From Thecamonas trahens ATCC 50062 (taxonomy: Eukaryota; Apusozoa; Apusomonadida; Apusomonadidae), in the NCBI RefSeq assembly GCF_000142905.1, contig NW_013657641.1, positions 160,321 to 224,320 of the forward strand: a stretch of DNA of 64,000 nucleotides, in the 5' to 3' direction. Positions 28,970 through 39,259 of the stretch are shown one piece after another. Each line of letters opens with the position of its first letter. Within the stretch, counting starts at the first letter, position 1. A model generated the notes under the pieces. That model ran no database searches and was not told where the DNA came from. It saw only the letters and a list, made by a program, of their open reading frames with translations. The position numbers were made by a program, and so were the translations under genes.

Positions 28970-30946
28970 TCATGAGACTGTTGATGGTGTTGGCGTCGAC
29001 GATGAGTAGCCGGTGCTGGAGGAGGTGCTGGCTGAGGAGCCCGAGCCAGTAGCTGACATCGACGGGTTGTTGCCAGACGCCTTGTTGCTGCCGGTCGCGT
29101 TATCGTTGCTCGACGACTTGTCGTTAGTCGACGAGTTGGCGCTAGGAACAGCAGACGATTCCGAGGTCGAATGGGCGTCGTCAGCGGCGGACGACTTCGG
29201 GCGCTTGGAGTAGCCGTTCCCAGAGGCGATGGGCGTGGTACGGTCGTCGTCGCGCTTGCGCTTGCGCACAAACTCCGAGTAGTTGGGCTGAGAGTACTGG
29301 TTCGGCTGCTTTGAGAAGGTAGTCGGGATGGGAACGGTCTGCTGTTGACGCAGCATCCGCTTGTACTTGGCGCGGCGATTTTGGAACCAGATGGTGACCG
29401 AGTGGTGCGGCAGATCGAGAGTGCCAGCGGTGGCCTTGCACACCTTCTGCGAAGGGTACTGGTTTTCTGCAAACATGGCTTCGAGATGCTGCAGCTGGGC
29501 CTCAGAGAGGCGGACGCGTGCGCGGCGGCCCTTCTTGGGCTTGGATGCGCCCAATGAACTGCCCCTGCCGTCGTCGCCAGTCGACGCGTGCGATGGGGTG
29601 GCCATGTGCCTGGGTGAGTGAGTGGGAGCGGTTTGGAGCATCATCGGTCCGCGGCCCGAGGTCGAGGCCAGGACGGCGTTTGAGTCTGGGACGGTGATAA
29701 ACACGTTGTTCGACGGCCATGAACCCATGTGCATGCTCGACGGGTAGGACATGCCGTTAGAGCCCGGCGCCCATCCGGGCATGGCGACCGAGGCGCGCAG
29801 CATATCCGAGTAGACCTGCGGCGAGACCGGCATACCGTTGACACTACCCGAGGGCGGCAAGAGCGACGATGACTGCACATTGACCGCCGTCTCAGGGTAG
29901 AACGGGAGCTGGTTGGCCGGAGGCAGGAGCGTGCCCTGTTGTGATGTGCCATGAGGCGGGCCCTGGCCGGGCACCTGCTGCTGCATCATTTGCATGGCAT
30001 GACCCGAGGAAGGCTTGGCGTTGGGCGCGCCACTTCCATTGGCGACGCCCGGCGACGCGGCGTGGGCCTGGGCGAGCTCTTGCGGACCAGCGAGCGGGCC
30101 AGGTTGGCTTGAGGAATGTGCGGCGGTGGCCTGCGCCGCCTGCGCTGCTTGCGCCGCCTGCGCTGCCTGCGCTGCCTGTGCCGCCTGCGCTGCCTGCGCT
30201 GCCTGCGCTGCCTGCGCCGCCTGCGCCGCCTGCGCTGCCTGCGCTGCCTGCGCCGACTGCGCCGCCTGCGTCTGGAGCGCCGCCTGCTGCGACGCCATCG
30301 CCTGCAATTGATACTGGCGATGCAGCTGTTGTTGCTGCTGCTGATGCATCTGCAGCTGGTACTGCTGCTGATGCTGGGCTTGGAGCTGCTGCCGGAGCTG
30401 CTGCTGCAGCTGCTGCTGCACGAGCTGCTGCTTTTGCATGGCCTGCAGCTGCTGCGAGACGAGGGCGTGCTGATTGGTCATCATGCCGCCGCTGTTCGGA
30501 TGCATGCCGTGCCCAATCGAGCCCGTGTCGGTGAGGCATGACTCGGCGCCCGACTGCGCGCCGGCCCAAGCACTGGGCGACGGTCCCACAAATTGGCCCG
30601 ACGCCGACCCGGCCAAGCCAGCATACTGCTGCTGCAGGTCCACTCCCGGCAGGCTTCCCTGCGGCATACCCTGCGTATGGTGCATGCCAACGGGCACAGA
30701 GGCCGCAAGCATGGAGCCGTCTAGGTTGTACGGGGCGGCGGTCACCCTGCCAGCGCCGTTCATGTTGCTGCCCGGGAGACCAGGAAAAACCTTCGGGGGC
30801 TCTGCCCCCCCAGGCATGGCCACGCTGCCCTGTGTAGAAGCGGACGCCTCAAGGCCAGTATGGCTCGAGGGGGACATGCCCTGCCCCGCCTCTACCGCCA
30901 TGGTTGGGCCGGTAGGCCGTCCCTCGGCCTTCGACATGTTGGACAT
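28970..30946 (-). CDS. Homeodomain transcription factor with Gln-rich and Ala-Gln-repeat activation region
   Basis: 658 residues. The 60-residue homeodomain occupies about 473-532: helix 3 reads SVTIWFQNRRAKYKR with W48, F49, Q50, N51 and R53 all in place and no three-residue TALE insertion, so it is a typical-class homeodomain. Helix 1 LSEAQLQHLEAMF and the ENQYPS loop also fit. Upstream are a Gln-rich tract, about 16 Ala-Ala-Gln units (30120-30270) and polyglutamine-like helices, likely an activation or condensate-forming region. Downstream are Asn/Ser runs and a KRKRDDD nuclear signal. The opposite-strand frames across it are shadows. Target genes unknown. Confidence 0.88.
   Translation of the reverse strand: MSNMSKAEGRPTGPTMAVEAGQGMSPSSHTGLEASASTQGSVAMPGGAEPPKVFPGLPGSNMNGAGRVTAAPYNLDGSMLAASVPVGMHHTQGMPQGSLPGVDLQQQYAGLAGSASGQFVGPSPSAWAGAQSGAESCLTDTGSIGHGMHPNSGGMMTNQHALVSQQLQAMQKQQLVQQQLQQQLRQQLQAQHQQQYQLQMHQQQQQQLHRQYQLQAMASQQAALQTQAAQSAQAAQAAQAAQAAQAAQAAQAAQAAQAAQAAQAAQAAQAAQATAAHSSSQPGPLAGPQELAQAHAASPGVANGSGAPNAKPSSGHAMQMMQQQVPGQGPPHGTSQQGTLLPPANQLPFYPETAVNVQSSSLLPPSGSVNGMPVSPQVYSDMLRASVAMPGWAPGSNGMSYPSSMHMGSWPSNNVFITVPDSNAVLASTSGRGPMMLQTAPTHSPRHMATPSHASTGDDGRGSSLGASKPKKGRRARVRLSEAQLQHLEAMFAENQYPSQKVCKATAGTLDLPHHSVTIWFQNRRAKYKRMLRQQQTVPIPTTFSKQPNQYSQPNYSEFVRKRKRDDDRTTPIASGNGYSKRPKSSAADDAHSTSESSAVPSANSSTNDKSSSNDNATGSNKASGNNPSMSATGSGSSASTSSSTGYSSSTPTPSTVS
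30122..30272 (-). repeat. 9-base coding repeat (Ala-Ala-Gln)n
   Basis: TGCGCCGCC / TGCGCTGCC alternation repeated about 16 times inside the homeodomain gene; synonymous variation GCC/GCT between copies. Confidence 0.9.
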
Positions 30947-32083
30947 GGTGGGTGCGGGCCTCGGTCGTCGGCCGTCAATCCTACCCGCCTTGGCAGAAAA
31001 GATGCGCCGCGTGCGTTGACGGGACCGTAATCAAGTTGCTATTGCACACCCAGACAGAGAGAGCCGTGCTAAGCCCCTGGTTTGTGCTTTGTGTGCCTGT
31101 TCTCTCGTCGAACTTGCAGGAGAACCCGTGTGCTGCGAGAGAGATGCTTACCCGTCCCTCTCGCCTGACCAGTCCAAACGTTTTGCGCGTACGGTGGCGC
31201 CTACGGAACGGCCTTCCGAAAATTTTCGACCAGATGGGATTCTATGTCACGGCAAGATATCCTGGCCATCTGCTTCTTGTCCGTACCTATATAGCTTCCA
31301 CTTTGATATGGGCGACTTCTCTCTGCCTGTTGTATCTTGCCATGTGGTGCGATGGGTACTCTTTGCTCTCTTTCGTGCGATCGCGTCCAAGAGCGATGTT
31401 GCGTGGCAGCCAAGGCAATTTAGCCTTGCCAGTGAGGCAACCTACGCGAAGGCTACGTCCACATGTGCGCAGTAAACATCTGCAGTCAAGGAAAGATAGC
31501 ACAAGCACAAAACGCCCCCCATCCCGCCCATGCTAACCCAGGTTGCCCTTCTTTGGCCAATCGATCACGACACGGGCAATAGAACGATGTTTGTCCGAAA
31601 GTCGCCGCACCAGTGGTGGTGGCATGTTGGTGCGTTTGCTGGTCATGCCCACACCCTGCTCACCCTCCGCATATTCTGGTCATGATATACCCCGCACTTG
31701 CCAATTTCAAAGTCAAAAGGCCAATTTACACCAACACGCGAATTGGCGAGCCCACTTTGACCCATCGCAGCCACTTTGACCATCGCTCCTTTGCTGGTCC
31801 AATCCACGACGGCCTTCAGCTTCGCGGCCGCATCGCCAACCGCAGAACCAGACAGGGGCTTCCGTGCGAGCAGCCGGTGCATCCCTGCAGCCACCGCACC
31901 AGCCGTGCTTGGGATTCGAAAAGCGTTACAAGTACGGCATTGATTGCCAATTGCCGAGCCTCAATGGTCGAGCCCTACCATTCGCTTTTGTCCCTTTTCC
32001 GCATTCTCCGCGGCCCAACGGCAACGGCCAGCAGCCCAGCACTGGTCGGCCAGCTAACGGCCAGCCACCCGTCGGACCTCGCC
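30947..32083. other. 1.1-kb intergenic region, lower GC than its surroundings
   Basis: Divergent promoter between the homeodomain gene and the next small gene. It contains TATATAGC (31289), a hairpin CAAGGC-6-GCCTTG at about 31411-31428, CCAAT boxes, and CACTTTGACC twice at about 31752 and 31769. Frames here (for example 30952-31536) have uneven, non-protein-like composition. No RNA gene was recognised. Confidence 0.55.
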
Positions 32084-32728
32084 ATGGAGCTCGCCTTCAA
32101 TCCTCCGCAGTCGCCCCAGGCCCGTGCCCCGGCTCGCCACAGCTACAACTCGTTGGTTGCGGCACAAAACCGGGCGGTCGCCATCGGGCTCGCCACACCC
32201 ACCCGCGCCGTCGACGTGTCATTCCCCTCGGCCCGCCCGAGTCCGGTCTCGCCGGCCTTTGCCTACCTTCGCCGCCGTGACGCACTCGCCTCCATCGCCG
32301 CCGACAAGCGCGCCACCGACATGCCAGTGCTGCGGCGGGCTTCGAGCCCTGCCTCTGGCTCTCGTGCCCGCGCTGCATCGGCCTCACCGCGGCTGCGGTT
32401 CGGCTCGGCCGCCCACCTCGAGTACATCCGCAAGCTCGAGGCCCGCGTCGACGATGCCGACGATCGCGCCGTCCGCGCCCACCTCGCCCACATCGCTGCA
32501 GCACCGGCAACTCGCGGTGAGCCTGGCGCAGCGGCTAGGCTTGCCGAAGCCTCGTCATCGCACCTCTACTCGCGCGGCATCGCCGCCCACTTTGAGGCCT
32601 CACGCGCCGCGCTTCTCGGCGCTGGCACATCGATGGCCGGCGTCCTCCGCGACCTCGATCGTGAGCGTGAGCAGGCTGCCCGCGGGGAGAAGCTCGCCCG
32701 GTTTAAGTTGCGCAAGTGGGGAGAGTGA
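32084..32728 (+). CDS. Small unknown protein, Ala/Arg-rich
   Basis: 214 residues from MELAFNPPQS. The N-terminal half is Ser/Pro/Arg-rich with patterns like SPVSPAFAYLRRRD and RASSPASGSRARAASASP, possible phospho-sites. The C-terminal half is mostly helical (HLEYIRKLEARVDDADD, GVLRDLDREREQAARGEKLARFKLRKWGE). An upstream in-frame ATG at 31963 would add 40 residues. No family, signal peptide or membrane segment is seen. Its stop is only 31 bases from the convergent WDR74 stop. Codon use matches the neighbours, which is the main reason to keep it. Confidence 0.55.
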   Translation: MELAFNPPQSPQARAPARHSYNSLVAAQNRAVAIGLATPTRAVDVSFPSARPSPVSPAFAYLRRRDALASIAADKRATDMPVLRRASSPASGSRARAASASPRLRFGSAAHLEYIRKLEARVDDADDRAVRAHLAHIAAAPATRGEPGAAARLAEASSSHLYSRGIAAHFEASRAALLGAGTSMAGVLRDLDREREQAARGEKLARFKLRKWGE

Positions 32729-32758
32729 GCACGCGCTGAGCTCTGCGTTGGCCAGAAG

Positions 32759-32841
32759 CTACGAGTGCTTGGCGCGTTTGCTGGCCGGTGCCTCCGAGCC
32801 GTCGGCTCCGCGCTTGCGGGTCGTGGCCTCGCTGTTGTCAC

Positions 32842-32877
<36 letters not shown>

Positions 32878-34278
32878 ACTCGTACTCGTACTCGTCGTTG
32901 CTCGCCGATGAGAGCTCCTCCCACAGTGCATTGTCGGTGATCCGGTTCCCGTGCTCGTCGCGCAGCGTGCTGTCGATGGCCTCGACGGTCTTGGCGGCGT
33001 CGTTCTCGTCGTCGTCGTAGTAGTACTCGTACTCGTCATCGCTGCCGGCAGCGCCTTCGGCCGCACCCGCCCGCGACGGCTTGCTTCCGTCGTCGGCGTC
33101 GGTTTCGTTGGGCGCACAATGCCCTCGGGCGAGAAGAGGATGGCCGCAATCTTGGACTTGTGGTAAATCTTGAGGATGGTCTTCCGTGAGCGGAGGTCGT
33201 GAACGTGCAGATGACGGTCGAGGCCGCCCGAGGCGACTAGCGGCAGGCCGCCCTTGTGGCTGTCAATGCTCCGCACCGACGCCGACAGCCCGCGAAGCTT
33301 GCCGTACATCCGCCGCGCCGACGCCTCGGTGTCGAGCTTGAACAGGTTGCCGGTCTTGTCGCCGACAAGCACAATCCACGACGCGCCACCGACGGCAGTA
33401 CACGTGCTGAGCGACTCGGGGAAGGTCTCAGTCCACACCGGACGCCGATCCTCGGCTGCCAGATCGTACACCCGCGTCCAGCCGTACGACGACGACGCCA
33501 CGAGCATCGTCGGGTCGCGCGGGAGCCAAGCAATGCCGGTCACCCACACTCCGGGCTTGATCCGCGTCCGCGGGTCCTTGGGCATGTTCTGTGCAATCCA
33601 CACCGTCTCGCCCGTCGCAAGATCCGTCACCCGCACGTCGTTCTTCTGCCCGCCGGTCGCGATCCGCATCACGCCCTCCTCTGGCGACATCACCGCCGCG
33701 CCCACAGGCCCGCGCACCTTGGCCACGGACGCAAACCGAGTCGTCGGGTCCGGCCGGCCCAGCACCCGCACGCCTGCCAACATAACATACTCATCGGCGT
33801 CGTCATCGGCGTCGTTGGAGGTCTTGCCTTTGCCCTTGCCCTTGCCCTTGCCCTTGCCCTTGCCCTTGCCGCTGCCCTTGCCGCTGCCCTTGCCTGCATC
33901 CGCCTCTGCGCAGTGCAGCCCGTCCGGCGACAGATCCATGACCCCGATGCGGCCCTCGGTGGAAACGACCAGAACCAGGCCGTCCTCGGACAGCTTTGAG
34001 CAGAAGATGGGCTTCTCGGTCGGAGTGGTGGCCTGCCACTGGCGCTGGACCAAGACGGCAGGCTTCTCGCCCGAGACCGCCACCACCGAAATCGTCCCGT
34101 CTGCCGTGCCCGCCACCACAGAGTCCGGCACCGTGCTGTCGTTAGAGAGCTGCGGACCCCATCCGAGACAGACCACCGGCGACCGCGAGCCGGTCACCGC
34201 CACATACCCGAGCGCCTTCTTGCTCTCCAGCTGGAGGACCTTGACCACCCCCGTAGTTGATCCTGTCACAACACGCAT
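32759..34278 (-). CDS. WDR74: WDR74/Nsa1-like WD protein, with a one-base frameshift
   Basis: The propeller frame starts MRVVTGSTTGVVKVLQL and includes SPVVCLGWG, IATGGQKNDVRVTDLATGE, VTGIAWLPRDPTMLVASSSYGWTRVYDL, RSIDSHKGGLPLVASGGLDRHLHVHDLRS and ILKIYHKSKIAAILFSPEG. It then breaks at the GGG run 33110-33112. One more base joins it to PNETDADDG...NALWEELSSASNDE and an acidic/basic tail ending KRAKHS. The DNALWEEL phrase matches the DELWASL end of WDR74, a factor of the nucleolar pre-60S particle released by NVL. Restored length 506 residues. A Gly-Lys repeat (about 12 GK pairs) sits in a propeller loop. The tail has acidic Asp/Glu/Tyr runs encoded by CGT/CTC trinucleotide repeats. Confidence 0.82.
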
Positions 34279-34607
34279 GCTCTTGGCTACCTTGTTCTGT
34301 CCACGTGCAAGTCACAAACTCCTCGGCCCCAAGACGTGTGCTGGCTCCCCTCTCCGCCGACCCCCTTGCCGCCCGTCGCCCCGTCGTGCCTTGCCAGGAT
34401 GGGGAGGAGGATGGATGGCAGACTCGGTCGAACCAACCCTCGACTCGACTTGCCGCACGAGCCGACCTGACCTGGCCAGCTCCAACTCTCGATGACCAAA
34501 ACATCCGCGTCATCACACACAACACGCTCTCGTCCTCCCGCTCTTGATTTTGTATGCACAGCATCGGTATATGTTCATATCCCAAATCTAGCAGACATCG
34601 CGGTAGC

Positions 34608-37600
34608 CTACTGGACTACACAGCATCCTCCCTCGTCCTTCTCGGCCTCGCCATCGTGGGCTCCCTCGCCACCGGCAGACGCTTGAGCTTCGCCGCCGAC
34701 GCCGCTGGCCTGCTCGGCGGCCTGCTCTTCTTCCACAGTCACGTCGGCGAGTTTGGTCGAACCTGACTGGGCACCGTCGCTGGACGAGCTGCTCGAAGAG
34801 CCGGTCTTGTCAGACGAGTCGGACGACGACGACGACGACGATGCGTCAAGAGCGACAACGCCGTCGCCGTCGCGGTTGGAGCACTCCGATCCCGACGTCG
34901 ACGACGCCGATGCGAGCGTCGGTGGGACGGCAGCAAGAGGCGAGGTTGGATGGTGGCGTAGTGAACCCGCGGCCGAGCTTGCGGCCGACGACGGCGCAGC
35001 GGCGAGCTCGTCGTTTGCCGACTCAAAACCCTCGTCGGTCGAGTCCATGCCGTCGGTCCCGAAAAGGGCGTCGTTGTCGTGGAGTGAGAAGCGGAACTCG
35101 TCGAGAGTGGTGAACGAGTTGAAGTCGTCCGAGTCTGCCCACTCCATCGATGACGAGAGCAGAAAGGCAGGCGTCGAGGTGCCCGAGAACGACGAGTTCA
35201 ACCGCTCTTTGTCCTGCAGGAACTCGGAGAACGTCCGCTTAAGTGTGCTGTACTTGGTCCGCCTGCGCTTGCGCGTCGACCCGCCTCCCGACGACGTCAT
35301 CTCGGCGTCGAGCTCGTCGTGGAACCGCAGCTCGTCGAGCGTCGTCGACGACCGCGTCGCGTCGTCCGGCATCGTCGACGACTTGACAGCCTCGATGGTG
35401 GTATCGACCTGCCCCATCAGATCTTCCAGCGATGCGTCCTCCTTGTAGTCAATGCAGAGCAAGTTGAGCGCCTGCAGCGCGTAACGCCGCGCCCGCGCGA
35501 GGTGCCCGATCTGCAGCGACGCCATCGATGCCACCCGGAGAAGCAGGACTTTGACTGTGGCCACCAGCGCTGGATCGTTGACCATCGCGCTCGCGTCGCC
35601 GTTGGGAGCCGCTGCACCAAAGCCGCCGCCATCATCATCTGCACCCGCCGCTTGGGCCTCGCCGCTCGCCCCGACCTCGTCGTCGCTCGATGATTCGTCC
35701 GCTGTCCGCGCCAGCTCGGTGTAGAGGCCGAGTGCGTCCTGGAGGTGGGCCAGCGCTCGGCGCGGGTTCGACTGGTCGAGGCACGCCATCGCCGCCTGCT
35801 CCAGGTAGCGGATGGCCTTGTTGACAACAACCGGCTGCGACGTGTCGGCATGTCGCCAGTGGTAGGCGAGGGCCTCAACAGCGACCGAGTCGGCTTCGGC
35901 CACACGCTCATAGTATTGCGCGATGGCAGCGTGGACAGCCTGCTGCTGCGAAGCGAGCATGAGCGAGTACACAACATCCTGCGTCAGCGCGGTCTTGAAC
36001 TGGTACGCACCGGTCAGGTCGTGAAAGGTAAGGAACGAGAGCGCAGTCAGCCGCTCGAGGCCGTCTTCGAGCTCGGCGACCGACGGCGAGTTGGCGCCCG
36101 GCACCGCGGCGTCCAGAATGGTGAACACGTTGTGGAGGACCGTGGCGGTGAGGTTGGAGCCCATAGCGGCAGCCACCTTGAGAAGGCGCAAGTGCGCTGG
36201 CTTAAGCTTGTCGATGCGCGAGGTGATGACGCCGCGGAGCGCCTGAGGCAGCGACACACCTGCCGTGTCGAGCGAGAGCGACTCTTCGTCGACCACCACA
36301 ATCGACTCGCCGTCAGCCGACCGCGCGAGGACGCCAGACTCAAGCAGCGCCGTCCCGAGCTCCTGGGCAAAGAACGGGTTGCCGCCGCACTTGCCGATGA
36401 CAAGATCAATGACGGCCTCGGGCAGGTGCTTGACGCCCAGCCGCGATGAGACGAGCTTGGCGATCGCGCTCTGCGAGAGGGCCTTGAGCGGAATGATCTC
36501 GGTCGACTCGAGGCTGGTTAGGATCTTGAACTCGGGCGGCGGGTCGTCGGCGCCGGACGAGAGCGGAGTAGCCGAGACAAAGGCGCCGAGCTTGAGCGAG
36601 TGGTGCGCCGACCGCTTCATGATGGCGTTGAATAGAAGCCGCGACGGCGGGTCAAACAGCTGGTAGTCCTGCAGGATAAGAATGGCTGCCTTAGAGCGGG
36701 CTCGGCAGAGGATCTCAAACATGTGCGGGAGGACCTGAAGCGAGGCATCGACACGCTCTTTGTCGCTCAGCGACGCGTAGTTCTCCGGCTCATCAAAGGC
36801 AATTGGGTCGACGACCGGGTTGAGCAGTGGAATGGCGTCGTAGAGCTCCTCGGGAAGCAATTTGTGCAGTGTGGCCAGCGCAGCCTGCCGCAGTAGGGCA
36901 ATGGTCACCGGGTCGCTCTCGCGCTCACGCGGGAGGCGAAGGAGCTTGCGGAAGACCGGAGCCCATGGGTGGAAGAGCGTTTTGATGGCCATCGAGTCGC
37001 CGCGCCCAGCGTAGACCATGAACCGCGACTTGGATGCCACTCGGTTGCCCTCTTCCAGCACCCGCGACTTGCCAATCCCGCGCTCGCCCTCAAACATGAG
37101 CACAGGCCCGGGCTTGTTGCTGTAGTCGCCGCGCTTGAGCGACGAAAGCACGGCCGAGATGAGCGACGACTCTTTGTGGCGACCAACAAGGGGGCATGCC
37201 TTGGTCCGCTTCATGGTCTCGAGCGAGCGGACAAGCTTGTTGGGTCGGCGCGACTTGATGATTCGCAGCCGCTTTCGCGACGGCTGGAAGACTCGCAAGA
37301 CGCCAGCCTTGCCCTTGAACGTCCGCGGCGCCATTTCGTCAAACTGCATCGACTCGGGCGGGCACTCGGCGGTGGTCGGCTCGTCGCAAAAGACGCCGCC
37401 GGCGGCAGACGCCATGTACCGCGCCGCCGTGTTGACCACGTCGCCCATCATGGTGTACTCGCGGCGCGAGGCCGAGCCCACAATGCCGCAAAAGACGGTG
37501 CCGGTCGTAATTCCGATGTCGCATTCGATGCCCTGCAGCTTGATCTTGGCCTGGACCCGGAGGCCCGAGAGCACCGCACGCAGCGCGTCGTCCTCGTGTG

Positions 37601-38639
37601 AGAGCGGCGGGAGGCCAAAGCCGGCGAGAATGAGAAAGCCCTTGTCGTCGAGCAGAATCTTGTTGATCGAGCCCTCGTACTTGTACACAGCCTCTTGGAC
37701 TGCAAGCACCGTAGCATGGACCTCGGGCAGGCACGAGCCGACCGACATGTCGATGCCGCGGACGTGAATAAACATGACCGATGCCTTGCGCGAGCCGCCG
37801 AGCCACATCTGCTGGTTCTCGGCAACGGCTGCCTTGATGGAACCCGGCACAAACCGGAGCAGCAGCGCCATGCCGGCTTCGTTGAGCTCTTCGATCGAGT
37901 GCGTGTGCGCAGCCACAGGCTCGACGCCTTCAAGCACCTCGCGCGCCCGCATGAGCCCACCCTCGGGCATCGCGCTCGCGTCGTCGCCAGCGGTCACTGG
38001 CTCGCCGACCACCTCGCCTTTCACCGAAACCACGTCGGCGACCACCGAGCCTGGTGGGAGCAGCGCCCACGCCTCGGGCGAGAGGACCGAGAACTTGGGT
38101 GACGCAGCAGGCACCGCATCCGAGAGCTGCAGCAGCGGCGGGCCGCAGAGAATGCACTCGGACCGGTTGAACGTACCACCGACCTGGAGCAGAAAGAGAT
38201 CGCCGGCAGAAATGCCCATGTGTAGATACGGCATGTCCTCGTCGTCTACATTCATGTGCTCCTCAATCGCCAGCGAGGCTTGGACCGCGCGCAGGACGGT
38301 GAGCGCAGGCGACTCGCCGTCGCGCTGCGGCCAGCACGCCAAAAGCGCGTCGCCGGCAAACTTGATCACATCGCCGCCATGCCCACGGACCAGCGACAGC
38401 AGCCGCGAAAAGTAGTCGTTGAGAAAGTCGACCAGCCGCTCTGCGCCCTCGCCCTCTTTCTTGGACGGAGCCGCCGCCAGTCGCTCGGAGAGCTTGGTAA
38501 AGCCCGAGACATCGCAGAAGACCACGGCGCCCCAAAAGGCCTCAAACTTGGGCTTCCACTCGCCGCCCTCACCCTTCACCTGTTCCTTGAGACAATCGCT
38601 CACAATAAGGTCCGGCACATACGCCAGAATGTCCGCCAT
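34608..38639 (-). CDS. ADCY10: Soluble-type adenylyl cyclase (ADCY10-like) with C-terminal CaaX box
   Basis: 1343 residues from MADILAYVPD. Class III cyclase domain 1 (about 35-165) has VVFCDVSGFTKL with metal Asp43 and GGDVIKFAGDALLACW with Lys93 and Asp97, the same text as animal sAC. Domain 2 (about 280-430) keeps TVFCGIVGSASRREYTMMGDVVNTAAR, with the catalytic Asn and Arg. A P-loop ATPase follows (GERGIGKSRV at about 515-524), then helical repeats in the second half and a Ser/Asp-rich tail. It should make cAMP and, by family, respond to bicarbonate and calcium. The final residues GGCCVVQ form a CaaX prenylation motif with a second adjacent Cys, unexpected for a soluble cyclase. The start lies about 100 bases from the second assembly gap. 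Confidence 0.88.
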   Translation of the reverse strand: MADILAYVPDLIVSDCLKEQVKGEGGEWKPKFEAFWGAVVFCDVSGFTKLSERLAAAPSKKEGEGAERLVDFLNDYFSRLLSLVRGHGGDVIKFAGDALLACWPQRDGESPALTVLRAVQASLAIEEHMNVDDEDMPYLHMGISAGDLFLLQVGGTFNRSECILCGPPLLQLSDAVPAASPKFSVLSPEAWALLPPGSVVADVVSVKGEVVGEPVTAGDDASAMPEGGLMRAREVLEGVEPVAAHTHSIEELNEAGMALLLRFVPGSIKAAVAENQQMWLGGSRKASVMFIHVRGIDMSVGSCLPEVHATVLAVQEAVYKYEGSINKILLDDKGFLILAGFGLPPLSHEDDALRAVLSGLRVQAKIKLQGIECDIGITTGTVFCGIVGSASRREYTMMGDVVNTAARYMASAAGGVFCDEPTTAECPPESMQFDEMAPRTFKGKAGVLRVFQPSRKRLRIIKSRRPNKLVRSLETMKRTKACPLVGRHKESSLISAVLSSLKRGDYSNKPGPVLMFEGERGIGKSRVLEEGNRVASKSRFMVYAGRGDSMAIKTLFHPWAPVFRKLLRLPRERESDPVTIALLRQAALATLHKLLPEELYDAIPLLNPVVDPIAFDEPENYASLSDKERVDASLQVLPHMFEILCRARSKAAILILQDYQLFDPPSRLLFNAIMKRSAHHSLKLGAFVSATPLSSGADDPPPEFKILTSLESTEIIPLKALSQSAIAKLVSSRLGVKHLPEAVIDLVIGKCGGNPFFAQELGTALLESGVLARSADGESIVVVDEESLSLDTAGVSLPQALRGVITSRIDKLKPAHLRLLKVAAAMGSNLTATVLHNVFTILDAAVPGANSPSVAELEDGLERLTALSFLTFHDLTGAYQFKTALTQDVVYSLMLASQQQAVHAAIAQYYERVAEADSVAVEALAYHWRHADTSQPVVVNKAIRYLEQAAMACLDQSNPRRALAHLQDALGLYTELARTADESSSDDEVGASGEAQAAGADDDGGGFGAAAPNGDASAMVNDPALVATVKVLLLRVASMASLQIGHLARARRYALQALNLLCIDYKEDASLEDLMGQVDTTIEAVKSSTMPDDATRSSTTLDELRFHDELDAEMTSSGGGSTRKRRRTKYSTLKRTFSEFLQDKERLNSSFSGTSTPAFLLSSSMEWADSDDFNSFTTLDEFRFSLHDNDALFGTDGMDSTDEGFESANDELAAAPSSAASSAAGSLRHHPTSPLAAVPPTLASASSTSGSECSNRDGDGVVALDASSSSSSSDSSDKTGSSSSSSSDGAQSGSTKLADVTVEEEQAAEQASGVGGEAQASAGGEGAHDGEAEKDEGGCCVVQ

Positions 38640-38745
38640 ACCTCTGCTGTCCTCGCTTCTCGCACGCCTGCCTGCAACCAACGGGCACCGCCAACACGCT
38701 CCGGAATGTGCGGAGGGGGGAGGGGGGGGGGGGGGGGTACGTGGG

Positions 38746-39100
38746 NNNNNNNNNNNNNNNNNNNNNNNNNNNNNNNNNNNNNNNNNNNNNNNNNNNNNNN
38801 NNNNNNNNNNNNNNNNNNNNNNNNNNNNNNNNNNNNNNNNNNNNNNNNNNNNNNNNNNNNNNNNNNNNNNNNNNNNNNNNNNNNNNNNNNNNNNNNNNNN
38901 NNNNNNNNNNNNNNNNNNNNNNNNNNNNNNNNNNNNNNNNNNNNNNNNNNNNNNNNNNNNNNNNNNNNNNNNNNNNNNNNNNNNNNNNNNNNNNNNNNNN
39001 NNNNNNNNNNNNNNNNNNNNNNNNNNNNNNNNNNNNNNNNNNNNNNNNNNNNNNNNNNNNNNNNNNNNNNNNNNNNNNNNNNNNNNNNNNNNNNNNNNNN
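38746..39100. other. Assembly gap (355 N)
   Basis: Within the 620-base divergent promoter (38640-39259) of the cyclase and NDUFA13 genes. Preceded by 16 G at 38722-38737 and followed by TTGGGGGG. Promoter elements or 5' exons could be missing. Confidence 0.95.
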
Positions 39101-39259
39101 TTGGGGGGCAGACGGCAGGCAGGCGGGCGGCGACCGACCGGGCGAACGCGAGCCGACGGGCGGGCGGGTGACAGAGGCTGGCAATAGAAGAGCCGAGAGC
39201 GGGGAGGGGAGAAGGGGGGGCCCAGTTGAAACCACTCGTCTTATACAAGGAGCGCGAGG

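Noticed and set aside
30952-31536. 194-codon plus-strand frame
   Set aside because: No domain, odd amino-acid mix, in a lower-GC promoter region.
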